Source of the DNA: Corydoras sp. C115
Taxonomy: Eukaryota > Chordata > Actinopteri > Siluriformes > Callichthyidae
Reading direction: 5' to 3'
DNA: 64,000 bases
Assembly (NCBI GenBank): GCA_019802505.1
Contig: JAFMOC010000586.1
Span: 62,001 to 126,000 of the forward strand
In this document: piece after piece, positions 27,736 to 41,600 of the stretch
Layout of the letters: the number at the start of each line of letters is the position of its first letter
Position numbering within the stretch: the stretch's first letter is position 1
Position numbers and translations under genes: made by a program
Notes under the pieces: generated by a model
The model's input: the letters and a program-made list of their open reading frames with translations, nothing else
The model's database searches: none
What the model was told of the DNA's origin: nothing

Positions 27736-28596
27736 ATGCCGCTGGACGTGGGCGCGTACGAGCGTCGTCCGGATTACAAATCAGAGAAGCAGTGTCAGCG
27801 CACGTCGCTGGCTTTCTACCAGGCGGTGCGCGATCTGCTGCCGGTCTGGCTGTTGGAGGACATGCGCGCCACCGAGGCCTTCCACTGGGAGGCGGAGGGG
27901 CGCGCGTGTGCCTTCTCACCCTCCGAGGCGCTGCTGTATGCTCTCGTACACGACCACCAGCAGTACGCGCGCCACCTTCTCTCGCGTTACAAGGCGAGCG
28001 CGCTCGACGCGCCAAGTGCGAGCTTCCGTTGCTGCTCGGCCGCTCCGCCGCCGCACTTTGCCGTGGCGGTGCGCTACAACCGTACTGGGATCCTACAGCT
28101 GATGACGGAAGCCACTCGTGCCGTGGAGGATGATACTGAGCGACGTCGGCTTTTGAACGGCCGTGGATGTGCGCACGCCGATGGGGGCAGGACGGCGCTC
28201 CACCTGGCGTGTGATCTGGCGCGACCAGAGTGCTTGCTCCTATTGCTGGGACAAGGCGCATGCCCGTACGTTACCGACCGCGCCGGTGACACAGCCTTGG
28301 ACTGTCTGCTACGTGGAATGAACCATGGTGACTTAGACATGCGTGCTAAGCGAGTGTGCCTCGGGTACTTGCTTCTCTACATGCCATCGCTGAGCTTTCG
28401 CATGCGCAATGAACTGAAGGAAAACTCCGCGCTGTGGACAAACTTGCTCGGTGAACAGACTTTCCAGTGGCTCTCTGGTCTTAGTCCTCCTTCCCTGTTC
28501 GTTCAGAGCATGCGCACAGTAACGTGCTCTGGCCCAGTACAGGTGAGTGATTCCCTGCCCGACTTCCTTCGTCTCACCGATTTCAGACTGCACTAA
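27736..28596 (+). CDS. ankrd9: ankyrin repeat domain protein 9
   Basis: ANKRD9 acts as a substrate receptor for cullin-RING ubiquitin ligases and promotes turnover or reorganisation of IMP dehydrogenase; this is family knowledge. The 286-residue ORF is intronless. It carries the family signature SLAFYQAVRDLLPVWLLEDM at residues 24-43, SPSEALLYALVHDH at 61-74, AVRYNRTGIL at 111-120, one clear ankyrin repeat from GRTALHLACD (151-160) and a second around 173-182, and FQWLSGLSPPSLF near the C-terminus. Human ANKRD9 has 317 residues; the fish protein lacks low-complexity inserts. The ATG has A at -3. Codons are strongly G/C-rich, unlike the flanking AT-rich DNA. The gene is divergent from rcor1 and convergent with tecpr2. 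Confidence 0.95.
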   Translation: MPLDVGAYERRPDYKSEKQCQRTSLAFYQAVRDLLPVWLLEDMRATEAFHWEAEGRACAFSPSEALLYALVHDHQQYARHLLSRYKASALDAPSASFRCCSAAPPPHFAVAVRYNRTGILQLMTEATRAVEDDTERRRLLNGRGCAHADGGRTALHLACDLARPECLLLLLGQGACPYVTDRAGDTALDCLLRGMNHGDLDMRAKRVCLGYLLLYMPSLSFRMRNELKENSALWTNLLGEQTFQWLSGLSPPSLFVQSMRTVTCSGPVQVSDSLPDFLRLTDFRLH

Positions 28597-28599
28597 GAA

Positions 28600-29890
28600 A
28601 GTGGTGTTAATGCATCAACAAGTCAAGCAATCATCAATTTAAGGATGGAGTGATGTTATAGTCCTGGCCACTGGCTGACACCCTGTGGTGGGTGGTGTAC
28701 TATGGGCTGCATTACAAGGACTCCAGATGCATTTTGTAATTCAGAAGTGCTTGTGCTATTTAATTTGTTCTGTAAACCAGGATCTGCTGGTTTTAAGGTA
28801 ACAGTCAATCATAGTTAATTGATCAGTGGTGAACAGACTACTGACCAAAAGTTTGGAGGTTTTACGCCATCAAGTGGCTGATTTTGGCCCATCTGTGAGT
28901 GGTGCTGAAACAAAAGTGTGTTATAAATATGTAAAATGTATATTTCACAGCGTGCTAAAAGCTACTGTCTTTAGGATTGCTAAAATACAAACATGTATAT
29001 AGAATATATTCTGTTGTAAAATAAAACGAAATATAAAATATATAATACAAAAGGCCTATTTTGGGCAAAAACTGTTTTTGTTTGAATTATGTTTTTCAAC
29101 ACATGCAGTTACTTGGAAAAGATCTTGCTGTATTAGATGTAATCTAACCAGTTTTGGTAAATAAGTTTAATGTTGGAAGCTGAAGTAGACTTATACAGCA
29201 ATTACATAAGTGGTGAATGATGGGACTGATTATATAACACACATATGTTGGTAATATTTCTTTCAAAAGAACAGCTTCACAGAGTATAAATAAATAAATA
29301 AATAATATATATATATATATAAAACTTTTAATTTTGCATATTTCAATTTGTCTAGTCAGAAATGCAAGCAGTGTTATACCTACAACACAAAAAAAGCAAG
29401 AACATTATTTAAATTCCTAATTTAAAATTTTTATTAAATTAACTGCGATGCATTCAGTTATCACGGATGTGTATTCTCTACATGAAGTTACATTAAATGT
29501 ACAGAATTAGAACAGTTCCCATAAAACTTATGAAAGAAACATCTTAAAGGTGCAACTATCCCAGCAGCATTGATTGAATATAAAGAAAGTTAAATTAAAG
29601 ACAAAGAAATAAAAAAAACAAAAAAAGGCATCATCCCCTTCATCCTATTCAGATACGCAAGCCTTAAAAAAAAAACACAAATTTATGTGGCACTTTATGT
29701 ACTGGTTGTAAGAACATCTTAAAGCTTATTTGTAGAAAAAATGACTGGTTTTGCAGTTTCTTTGACCCTGGTCATATTTTGAAAAATGTATTGTTTTATA
29801 AATCTTAAGAGAAAAAACAATTTGGCTAAATTAGATCTGTAAATGTGCTACATGCTGCAAAATTTTAAATGATGGTTCTAAATTAGTCCT
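28600..29890. other. ankrd9 3' flank
   Basis: Probable 3' UTR to about 29045, then AT-rich sequence with no recognised feature. Confidence 0.5.
29020..29025 (+). terminator. candidate ankrd9 poly(A) signal
   Basis: AATAAA about 425 bp past the ankrd9 stop codon. It is plausible for a short 3' UTR but the motif alone is weak evidence. Confidence 0.4.
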
Positions 29891-29906
29891 GATAATTCTC
29901 AAAAGT

Positions 29907-30249
29907 GGCGGCACGGTGGCTTAGTGGTTAGCACGTTCGCCTCTCAGCACATTCCCAGTTCGAATCCCCATCTGGGTAGAGTTTCCATGTTCTCCCCGTG
30001 TCCGTGTGGGTTTCCTCCGGGTTCTCCGGTTTCCTCCCACAGTCCAAAAACATGGATCAAGTCAATTGAGTTCTCCAAATTGCCCCATGTAGAGTGTTTT
30101 TGTGTGCGTGTCTGTGTGTGTGCCCAGCGATAGATTGGCGCCCTGTCCTGGGTGCATCTGCCCAGCGCCCAAAACTTTCTTACCTGGATGGGCATGGGGA
30201 ACCCCCCCCGACCCTAATATAGGATAAAGCGGAAGATAATGAATGAATG
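29907..30249 (+). mobile_element. SINE family A, full-length
   Basis: A complete copy flanked by a 13-bp duplication with one mismatch (AATTCTCAAAAGT at 29894, AATTCTCAAACGT at 30250). Confidence 0.85.
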
Positions 30250-30759
30250 AATTCTCAAACGTACTCAACTTAACTGCTACTAAGACACAACAGACTAATC
30301 TTAGTGATAATTAAGTGCACCAGTAAAGTTAAACAGTCAAAACCCTCCATTCAGATTAACCTGCGGCCCATAAGTTTTCATCCAATCCCAGTAAAATAGT
30401 TGATTACAACAAGGAAATTTGAAAAACAGGAAACAGGTAAGCAGACATTCAGTTCTAAATAGCTGTACCAGTAGTTCCAAAACAGAAAATCAATGTGTAG
30501 ATTCATATTCTGTAAATACTGTATGCTTGCAATTACTATATTACAGCTCCGTTTTCATGTGCTCAGCTTTGGTTGCATGAGTAGAATATTAGTGGGTAGA
30601 ACGTCTGGACAAAACAGTGGCTATGACGAATGCTTGCCAAATACCTAAAAGTTCTTTAAATATCACCCCACCATCTTCCCCTCAATCCTATACTAAGAAT
30701 TAGGGTTGTTGGGGGCTTCCTCATGTCCGTTCAAGGCAGAATATTTTAGGTGCTGGGAA

Positions 30760-31005
30760 AATACATACAGGACAGGGCTCCTATCTTTTGCAATGGCAAA
30801 AAAACACACACACACACACACACATACACACAAAAATTGGGGCAACTTTGAAAGGTGCAATTGAGAGCAACTAATTTATCTTGAATTCATTTTTTTGGGC
30901 CGTAAAAGGAAACCAGAGAACATGGAGAAAACGGGGAACTCCACCCAGATCGGGATTTAAACCTAGTGCTGAGAGGTGGATGTGCTAATCACTAAGCCAC
31001 CAGTT
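30760..31005 (-). mobile_element. SINE family A, strongly diverged
   Basis: GGGGCAACTTTGAAAGG, the CACCCAGATCGGGATT stretch and CACTAAGCCACC match the family on the minus strand, with a (CA)n tract inside. Confidence 0.6.
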
Positions 31006-31171
31006 TTGTGATGTTTAAACAAAATGCATATTAAACCATGACGTGTTTAATTTTAAAGAAACAATAATTATGACCACAGACATTCAAGTTATCCAAAACA
31101 CACCCTTTTTTGGCATCATATTCCCAGAAATGTCTGTAGTCCGATTAAGAGCTCATTACTATATGGACAGT

Positions 31172-31177
31172 TTTATT
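31172..31177 (-). terminator. candidate tecpr2 poly(A) signal
   Basis: AATAAA on the minus strand, about 1.3 kb past the stop. I saw no closer AATAAA between here and the stop codon. Evidence is the motif only. Confidence 0.3.
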
Positions 31178-31179
31178 AC

Positions 31180-32480
31180 TAATGTACATGCACTTAGTAA
31201 GCACGTTGTTAGAATAACCTATATATATCTAGTTATTGATGAAAATTATCTAATCAGTCATGTTGCAGTAAAGTTTAAATAAACAAAGTGCAAAATGGGG
31301 AACACTCCAGTCTTAATGATTTTGACTATGAGATGAGTGTTGGTGCAAGACTGACAAATGCTGATCTCTGGGAATTCTCATGCAAAACAGTTTCTAGATT
31401 CAGAATGGTGAAACAAGCATTCAGCGAGCGACAGTTCTGTAAATACAAATGGATCATTGATAGGTTAACCATCTGATCTTAGTTAACAGATATATTTCAG
31501 TAACCTAGATAATCAATATATACTGTGGTGGGAAAACTCAGAGAGCACATCCTGACTAAAATCTTGTGACTGTCTTGAAAGTTAAAGCAGAAACCACCAA
31601 TTATGAGTAAAATGTTGTTGATAATTTACTAAGTGGGTAAGTATTGTCCATATGCAGGCTGTTGAAAAATACATACAATGTCTAAATTCTAAGCAAGTTA
31701 CAGTAATGAATATTTTCTTTCACTTAAACAAAGCCTGACATTTTCATGTTGCATTAATATTTAAATACACAATGATCACTCTATTACATTCAATATCACC
31801 ACAGAAATCTTAAGTTTGTTAGTGAGACCTTCTTTTGTACTACATCACGTAGATGGAAATTGGTGCCAGACACGAATATGCATGAATTCAGTTATTATTG
31901 TAGTGCTATTTACAATCTCCGTCTACTGGCCTTCTGAAATGGCCAGACAAATGATCTGTGTCCTTTTACATGACTTGATGTTACAGTAAAGCTTATGTTA
32001 ACCTAACAGACTTGATTTTATGTCCTGATCCTATCCATAATGCACTTTATGCAATGCTAGACATATAGTCCTAGTAATAAACCCCAGATGTAAACAAAAA
32101 TATAATTCAACACACTGTAATTAAACAAACACTACATCTACACTAAACTTCATTCCGAGTACAATAGATCAAACTGGAAATTATCAGCATATTAAAAATC
32201 ATACAGTTGTGGAACTTGGCATTCCACAGTCAAAATGAATTATGTTTAAATTAAAACAAGTTAATAATACAACCACTGTTTACAAGATGCACTGAATCAG
32301 GTGAATAAAAAAAACACCCTGTTAAGACTGTTCTTAAAAATTCAACAGTAAGAGGTTATGTACACTTGTAGTCAATCACTTTTTACTTCTGTACAAGTTA
32401 AAAATAAAATGTAAAGTGCCACTAGCAAAATAAAGATCACCCATTTCATATGGGAAAGCAGGAGAACTTGTGCAGCTATG
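31180..32480 (-). other. probable tecpr2 3' UTR region
   Basis: No ORF or repeat is recognised between the tecpr2 stop and the first downstream AATAAA. Confidence 0.35.
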
Positions 32481-32484
32481 GGGT

Positions 32485-32636
32485 CTAGATAACTTCCCAT
32501 TCCTCCTCAAGTTCCTCCCCACTAAGAGAGTCTGTGTTGGCATGATTTTTGCAGGTGCTGCACGACAGAGTCTTAGTCAGGCGTTGGATAAGAGCACCAG
32601 TTGAAGTAACAGCCCAGAGTTCATCCATCGGAGTCA
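32485..32636 (-). CDS. tecpr2: tecpr2 terminal exon with LC3-interacting motif and stop
   Basis: It encodes VTPMDELWAVTSTGALIQRL, TKTLSCSTC and the acidic end EELEEEWEVI followed by TAG. The acidic residues before W-x-x-I are a textbook LC3-interacting region. Confidence 0.94.
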
Positions 32637-35600
32637 CTTAAAAATAAATAAATAAATAAATATTATTCAATTGGCTGTGGCCACATTTACAAACAGTGGT
32701 ATTTTAATTTGATAAAGTATTACTGGACTCAAATGTCAATATGTAGTATTAAATTAATGCATAAAGTTAAAAATAATTATGAACATTATTACCATTTTTG
32801 TCACTACCAGTCATTGAGGTATATATTATTTAATATATTATTTAATTGTTCATGCCACAAAAAGTCTATTCCTTATTAAATTGGATCACACAGGTCAACT
32901 ACTCCCCGTGTGCATTATTGAGCTTTGGCTGCCCACCCATGACCCTGTTGCTGGTCTTGGAGCACTTTTTAAAGACACTAACTACTGCAGACCAGGACAC
33001 CCCAAATAGCTGCAGTTTTAGAGATGCTCTGACCCAATCACAATCACTATTTAGCCTATGACAAACACAAATTCTCATGCTTCACCATTTTCCTCTGAGG
33101 ATTAAAATGTTCACTTGCTGCCTTATACCCATTTACTTACAGGTGCCATGATAAAAAGATATTCAGTGTTATGTTCTTTATCTCTCAATGCTATAAGTGA
33201 TGTGAAATTTATTTAATTAAAAAAACATCGTAAAAAGTAAATCTTGGGATCCATAGACCTTTTCATAGGCCACAGAGATGGCGTGGCAAAAACTTAAAGA
33301 ATACCCCTGATCAAGCTGACTTTCCTTTCTACCCTCAGCCAAAAAGGCAGCATACTGTAAATCTGATCCAGTTTGTGATTTTTATCTAACATGTCTGACA
33401 CTCCAAAATCGGAGGTGAGACTTTGAGCAGTGATGTTTACCACAACAGTGTCACCTTTGAACAATATATTTTGGCATGCAGGCTTTCCCAATTATACAGA
33501 TGATGATTTAGCTCTGTGATTCCGCTGGAGGATTAGCTTCATGAGAAAACTCGCCATTTTACTTAACTTCTAAAAAAGAGAAAAAAAATGCGCACTATTC
33601 CCACCTTGAATAGACTGTGTGAAATGGACTAATTCTTTTTTGCATGTACAAACAACAGAAATGCTAAATAGAAAAGTAGTTTCTGGCTAATAAAAGGTTG
33701 TCTGTATTAATTAAACGGTTAAAAAAGTTAAAATTTGCAGCATAATCTATTAACCACTTTACCAGTGAGCCAGTTAGCAGAGCCAGGAACTTTTTTCCAG
33801 TAGTCTCCAGGTGGGTTCTTTTCTGAAATGCCATACCGTCGAGCCACCTCCCCATTATGACAGCGCACCCATACAGTTCTTGTACTCAGCACGAGCTGAC
33901 TGGCCTGGAGCCCTGTATCAGTGACATATAAGTTTAGAAATTCTGCAGTTCAAACAGGCAAACATTGTTAATTGTAATACAACACCCTGGTGAAAAATAA
34001 AGTAATCACCTTTCTTGGAGGATGATCTTTAAATTGTTTAATTTTGTACACGAAAATAAAATGCAGAGATATGCTACTAAACATTCTGGCATTAAAAAAC
34101 AATAAAAAAAGAAAGAAATTTAAATGTTGTAGTCAAAATATTTTTTTTTTTTTTTTTGATTAAGTAGAGAAAGAATTGACAGGAAACTGACACACCAACA
34201 CCCCACCCACATGCAAAATCGTGTGGTCCATAGCACGGTAAACTCGTGAATTTTGTGTACCGTTACACGCCCACCCTGATTTTGATCAGGGAGGCAGAGA
34301 ACTGTCACTAGCTACCTCAAAGGCATGTGACAACAGCCAATCACTTAAATAAATTGCTGCCCATGCAATATTTAGGGGAAATGAGAATATACTCTGTTGG
34401 CAACTTGCTCTTTTTGTGTTCTGCTGGCGGCAACATCCCAAACAACCAGCTACGGTAATGCTTCACAAAGCACTGATTCAATTAATCTGGTTTAACAGGA
34501 AACATAAGGCATCAACATTAAAACTTACAATACAAAAAAGGGGTGGATGTGCAATATTCAAAGAAACAGCTAATTGATTCAAAGATTGTTTGTGTGTGAA
34601 CTTACATCAATTACATGGACTTAATCATGTAAAACAGGTATGGAAAACCTGACTCCTATTGACTTGTGGATTACTTGACAATGGATTGTAAAGTTGTGCA
34701 AGGGTTAACATAACAAAATAGTGGCCTGTTATTATGTAATTAAAATCAATTAAAGGTTTTAAGACAGTTGAAATTTTACACACTAGTTTTTGTACATTAC
34801 ATAATAAAGCCAAATCATGCTACATCATCTAATCAGATACAGTTATTTTTTTAAGAAAACAAAACATATGACAAACTAACTACAAGAATGATACTATAAA
34901 AATGTTGGAACACAACTAAAATCATCATCACAAAACACTGTACCGTTTTTGTACAGTAATTGTGTAATTGTGTTGTCTTTACTTGACATTAAGGGATTCT
35001 CAGATCAAATTCAAATAACTAATATTTCTTACAATCTAGCACTGATAACCCAAAGCCTGGATGAGGGGTAGATTTTGTAGAGTTCGTGATTTTTTTTTAT
35101 TTAATTAGATTTTCACTTTACTGTAGCTCAATATTTGAAACAGGACATATACATTCACACTGCTCTTTTCAGAATTATACCAATTTTACCCACGTATAGC
35201 TACAAACATTAACTCTTGTCTTATTCCTTTTTTGTTTTCTTATATTTATAACTAATTTAATTTTATTAAGTGGTTCAAATATGTAATATAGTAATATTAT
35301 TATTAATAATAATAAAAAAAAAACATTGTACCAGCTGTAGCACTAGCTAAAATCTCATCACTTATTTGGAAAATGGCTTTTAGTATGCAAGACCTCCGCA
35401 GGCACAGACAGACAGACACACGTACTTAATTTACATGACTTGCTGACATTACTAGTCATTAGGCTCTGGAATAAAACTATAGATTTCTTAGGCAACATGG
35501 GCATAGGATTACTTCTCAATTAAGGTAGTTTGTTGCTGCATACGTTCTCCCCTGGATGGGCATGGGGAACCCCCCCGCGACCCTAGTAGAGGGTCTTTAA

Positions 35601-38600
35601 ACTTAAGTTTTAATGATTTATTAAGTTATCACAAATTGTCTTTAATGTTTTTTATATTTAGTGATCTTTTTTGTAATTATTAACGGTTCAGAACCTAGTT
35701 GAATTAGTCAAAGAAAATGAAATGAGTTAAACTGTGAAATGTGTACCAGGAATGTGTTCCCAGGCTGTCCCCACTGGCATTTCTTCTGTTATGCCAGTGC
35801 GCACATGTACATTTCCCCGGTTGTCCCGTGCCCACAGCATGCGATCATTAGGACTAGTTTGAACACACACCAAGTGCACACCAACAGGCTGTTCAAGAAA
35901 AACATACAATACAAAAGAAACCATGTAAGGCTACAACAGATCAGCACCAATATTCACATTTACATTACATATACATTACATTTAGTCACATATCCAAAGC
36001 AAATTACAAATGAGAACGCCACAAGTCAGAAGAAAACCAGCTACTCTGTAGAATTATCAAACCTGATTGTTATCTGATCCTGCACCCCCCCCCCCTTTTT
36101 TTTCTATAACAAGTGTTTGTTAAAAAGATGTGTCTTTAGTAGTTTCTTAAAAAAGTGACTCTGCCTTCTGAACAGAGTTGGGAAGATCGTTCCACCATTT
36201 TGCAGTGGTGAACGCCACATAGTGAGAATTAGCTCCTCGGTGAGGTGGAATTGCCAGGCGACAATCATCACTTGAGCGAAGTGAACGAGCCTGAGTGTAT
36301 TTTGAAAAGAGAGAGTGAAGGTAAGAGGGGGCGGACCCATAAATGGTCCTGTAGGCAAGTGAATTTGAGCAGCTACAGCTAATGGAGAGAAATGAGTAGT
36401 GTAATGCAGCCCTACTTGTAATGAATACAAGAAGGGCTGCAGAGTTCTGAATTAGTTGTAGAGGCCTGATTGTGGATGCTGGGAGACTGGCAAGCAACGC
36501 ATTACAATAATCAAGCAGGGATAGGATGAGGGCTTGAATTATCATCTTAGTAGCATGTTCAGTCAAGAAAGGTCTGAACTTCCTAATGTTGTAAAGAAGG
36601 AATCTGCAGGAATGGGCAATTTTGGCAACATGATCAGAGAGTTTAAGATGGGAGCCAATTGTGAAACAAAGGTTACAGACCGAATCAGTTGGAGAGATTA
36701 TGGAGCAGTCAATTTGGAAGGTCAGGTCATGATGGATTGAGGGTTTAGCTAGGATTATGAGAAGCTCCGTTTTTGCTAAATTTAATTTTAGATGACAGGC
36801 CTTCATCCAAACAGACATGTCGGTGAGGCAGGCAGATATCCTATTTGAGATCGTGGTGTTGTCAGGGGCAAAACAAAAAACAAATGAAGCTGAGTGTCAT
36901 CAACATAGCTTTGGTAAGAGAAATCATTTGCCTGAGTGACTGTGCCCAGTGATGTCGTGTATGCGTAATGACAAGAGGAGAGGACCAAGTACAGAGCCCT
37001 GAGGATCGAAGGATGCAAGACTAGATAATCCATTGATAATTCAGGAGTGTATTCAGTGACTGCTGGCTCTGTCCTACTTCACAGATAGGCTGAGAACACC
37101 TTTCATTCCACAAGCAGTCAGACTGTTCAACTAAGTTGCAGAAATAAGGCTATAGGATACTAATAGGATTAGTAATTATTAATGTTATATAATATACTAC
37201 ATTATACTTAAAAAAAAACAATTATACTATTTTATTATTATACAATTGTATTATTATTATTATTACCACCACCATTATCTTCAGTATTTTTAAATTTCTT
37301 TGCTTGTAAGAAGAAATTTTCCCTCAGGATAAAAAAAACTATCTATCTATTGTTTTCAGGAGAAATTTGGTTGTATACCTGCTCAGGTGGTTCAATGCAG
37401 ATCCAGGCAGGGAGCATCATGCTGGGGTTTAAAGGTTGTGTTCCCACTCTGAAATATACCATGCCACTGGTGTCACACGCCCACACATTCTGGTTACCAC
37501 AGGAAAAACTCAGAAGCCTCACAAGTCCTGTTAAGAAGAATGTTTAAAAAAAATGATGGTTTAACATTATGTAAAATGCAATAAAACAAGAATCCAAGAG
37601 TTGTTCATTTTCTTTTGTTTTTTTTTTTTTTTTTACACCAATTTTACACCATTTTACAATTTTACACCATTTTATACACACTAACAATTTTTCTTTAAAG
37701 TGAAATGTTTACACAATATTTATCCATTCCATTAACATGGAAACTCCACCCAGATTGGGATTCGAACTGGGAATCCGAGAGAGGCGAACGTGCTAACCAC
37801 TAAGCCACCGTGCCGCCCCACAATATTTATGTTACACAATTTTATAAACATTAATTACGACTGGATGCAGGTAATGATGTCCTAAAAAGGCTTGTCCATC
37901 ACATGAAATAATTGTCCATCCATCCATCCATTATCTTCCGCTTATCCGGGGTTCGGGTCGCAGGGGCAGCGACCGAAGTAGGGAGACCCAGACCTCCCTC
38001 GCCCCAGCCACCTCCACCAGCTCGACTGGGGGAACCTTCCTAGGGAGGCGTTCCCAGACCAGCTGAAAGATATAATCCCTCCAGCGTCCTGGATCTTCCT
38101 TGCGGTCTCCTCCCAGCTGGAATTGCCTGAAACACCTCCCTAGGAAGGCGCCCAGGAGGCATCCTTACCAGATGCCCGAACCACCTGAACTGGCTCCTTT
38201 CGATGCGGAGGAGTCCACTCCGAGTCTCTCCCGGATGACCGAGCTTCTCACCCTATCTCTAAGGGAGAGCCCAGCCACCCTGCGGAGAAAACCCATACTC
38301 CTCCTTGGATCACCACTTTACCGTGGTGGAGGAGTTTGCGTGCCTGAATGATCCTAGGAGCTATGTTGTCTGGGCCAAAAGGCCCCTGGCAGGGTCTCCC
38401 AAGGCATATTGTTCCTAGGTGACGGGCCAGACAAAGAGTGATCCAACAAAACCCCAATGAAAAGAAACACCAGGAATACGTGTACCCTGCCCGATTTAGG
38501 GTTATCAGGGCCCCATCCTGGAGCCAGGCCCAGGATGGGGTTCGTCAGCGAGCATCTGGTGGTCGGGCACTTTCCCATGGTGCCCGGCCGGGCCCAGCCC

Positions 38601-41600
38601 GAAGGAGCTACATGTGTTCCCACTCAAATATGCTCACCACCTGTGGGGGGGGGGGTAGTAATAGGGGTTCGGTGCTGTGTGGATCAGGCCGTGGCCGGAG
38701 GAGTGGGCCTGGGCATTTAGTTTAATTGATACTTCATAACATTGGAAATGACATATGACTGCTTTTTTGTGATTGCTCACACTATTTTACCATGGGCACA
38801 TGTCTGCTTTTAGTTTGCACACCTTTTATTCTTGAGTGTGAAGAAAAATATGACAGTTAAGAATTTGAATAGCTTGTAATCTTTTCTAGCCCTGATAAAC
38901 AACATTTGCTCTTATGTCAGAATTCTTGTTTGTAGCATTATATATTTTATATAGAAACCTATTTAGAAATCTGATATAAGTTTAGGATTTTAGATATTTC
39001 TGCTTGAATTTGAAAACTAAAGGGTTCACAAAGGTTATATTATGTATAAAAATCCAAACTGAATTCTGGTGTTAATATGTAGTATATTATCTTTAGTAAT
39101 GTTAGCAATAATTTAATAATTTAATCATTAAACCTTCAATTGATTCAGTGCCATTTTATGATAAGATGAAATGTCATGTTTAGAGATCAGTTATTACCAC
39201 TAGCACTTGTTTTGATTTTCTATGTTTAATCAACACCACATGAGCAGATAATCTCACATTCTCAGTCATCACATTCCAATCTAGTAGCCAGTGTGTTCAG
39301 CATGCGTCACCTAAAACAAATCAGTGTTTATCACTTGACTTGTTGGTTCAGAACACAATTATGATGTGATACAAGTGACCTTGGGCCTGTGACTCTTAAA
39401 ACCCACCAAATTATGCAATTCTATTTGGCAGTTAAAATGACTTTTATTAATTTTTGGTGATTGTTAGATTGAGGTCAAATACAATTTTGAAGCACTAAAT
39501 GAACAAATGATCAATTCAAAAATCTGAACAAAATAACTAACAGAATATAAAATTTAAATGATCATATAATTAAATGTTAATTCTTTTTTTTTAACTTAAA
39601 AAAAAAAATAGTACATGAAATAATTTTAGTGCCTGAGAAACTATCCAAGACCGCAAACAGTCTTTAATAATGTTTTTTTTTTAATAACTGTGTAAAATGT
39701 TATTTTTTGACCTGAGCAATTGCTGGTTCATGTTAACCTATGAAGTCTGCTGCATTATAGGTAGTCTTTGCACACTTGACCATGTCTATGCACTATTCTA
39801 AAAATAAGCCATCACCATTGAGCTGTGCAGAGCTCATCTTTCACATTGCTACATATCCACATCCAAAACAGGCAAAATAGGAAAGGTACAGCTGTGCCAT
39901 CACATGACTGTATTTATTTATATTATTTTTATTTGCATTACCCAGCACATTTAGACCTGCAAATTAAAGCATTTTTAAAACAATATAAATATATATTTTC
40001 AAACAAATAAATAAACTGGATAAAGAAAATAAATTGATTAAGATAACAAATAAAGATTTAGATGCTTTGTGGTAAAAGACTCAAGTACATTTCAAGTACC
40101 AGATTCTATTTTTTTGTTTTCTTAATGATTTTGTTTACATTTACCTTTGGAATTTCATTGTTTTTTTTTTGAGTGTTGTTCTTGGCTACAACTTAACAGG
40201 CCTAATCCATAATACTATCCACCAGCAAGCTTTTCAGATATAATAAGTTTGTGATGAAAATAGCATTTAAAAATATTACCAAATTATCTAAATGTTTTAA
40301 ACGGCTAAATAAAATAATTATTGACTAATGATTTGAATTTTTGATACTGTTAACATTTGTTGTAAGGCATTTTGCTTCAAAATAAAATTAAATAAAACTT
40401 GAAGATCATGTCCAAAAAAACATGGTGCTCATACCATATGAGAAAGTAGCGTACTGTAGTGTACTGAGAAAAAAATAATTAGGAATGAAAATAAATACAG
40501 GTGTGATTAAAAGTTTGTGAACTCCTTACAATTGTTTATATGTGTGCATAGATTTGACCTAATAAGATCCTAAAAATAGATAAAAGAAAATACAAATCAA
40601 CAAAACGAAATATTAGATGCAGTAATTATTTATAGAAAATTATGATTACATATGTGAGTGTCAAAAGGTAATTATTTTATTAACTTCTACAAAACAGCTT
40701 GGAGAAAAAGCAATTGCTGTCTAAAAACAGCTTTAACTCTAGCTTCATTACATGAATTGCTTCCTTCAGATTATTTTAATCAATTTTTATTGTAATAAGG
40801 TTAAGACTTTAAATTAGCAATTCTAAAACATCAACTTTGTTCTTCCTTAACCATTGTGCAACTCATTTGCTTAGTTGTCTTGTCACTACATGACCTGAAA
40901 AATATCAAAATACAATCAATTCTAATGAGTTTACAATTTTGTGTGTATGCATTAATACTCAATATCTAATGGTATGTGGTTTTGTGTTTGATTGACATTC
41001 TGATGCAGCTTGATGATATGTTACATTGATAGTGAATTTCTTGTTCATCCAAAATTAAGCTTTACACTTTCAGCAGTACCAGGACTGATTTACTCTTTCT
41101 CTGCCTTAAATGCTAACTATTTGCCTGTAGGCATCATTAGTGTTATGTAAGAACCACATGCTTATGTACAAATATAAACACCTCTCTCAACAGCTTATGC
41201 ATCGGACATATGAAACCTTTACAGGCTGTCTGGGCACTGCAGTGACGCTGAACCACATCGATCACTTCTGACAGAATAGAATCGTCTCTGTGATTAAACT
41301 GGTCAAACAAACAATACTACTGCAGTAATTATTATAAAGGTAAATTAGTTATGGAAGATAAGCCAAAATGCAATTGAAAACACAAAGTTTTTTTAAATGT
41401 AAGAGGGGTAGAAATTGGACAGGTCTCTTCTATTCAATATTTTGCAAAGTCATGCACACACTAACCGTGAAGTTCACTCAACACAGGAACCACCCTTTCA
41501 AACAAGTTCAAACATGTGAATTATAATGTAGTTGTTAAATGGTACACATCTCATTTTTTAATCGTCAGGTGCTACATTACAGGTGTAATGCCTTTTTTTT

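Noticed and set aside
27722..28261. 179-codon minus-strand ORF
   Set aside because: It is a shadow of the GC-rich ankrd9 coding exon; the plus-strand frame has clear family matches.
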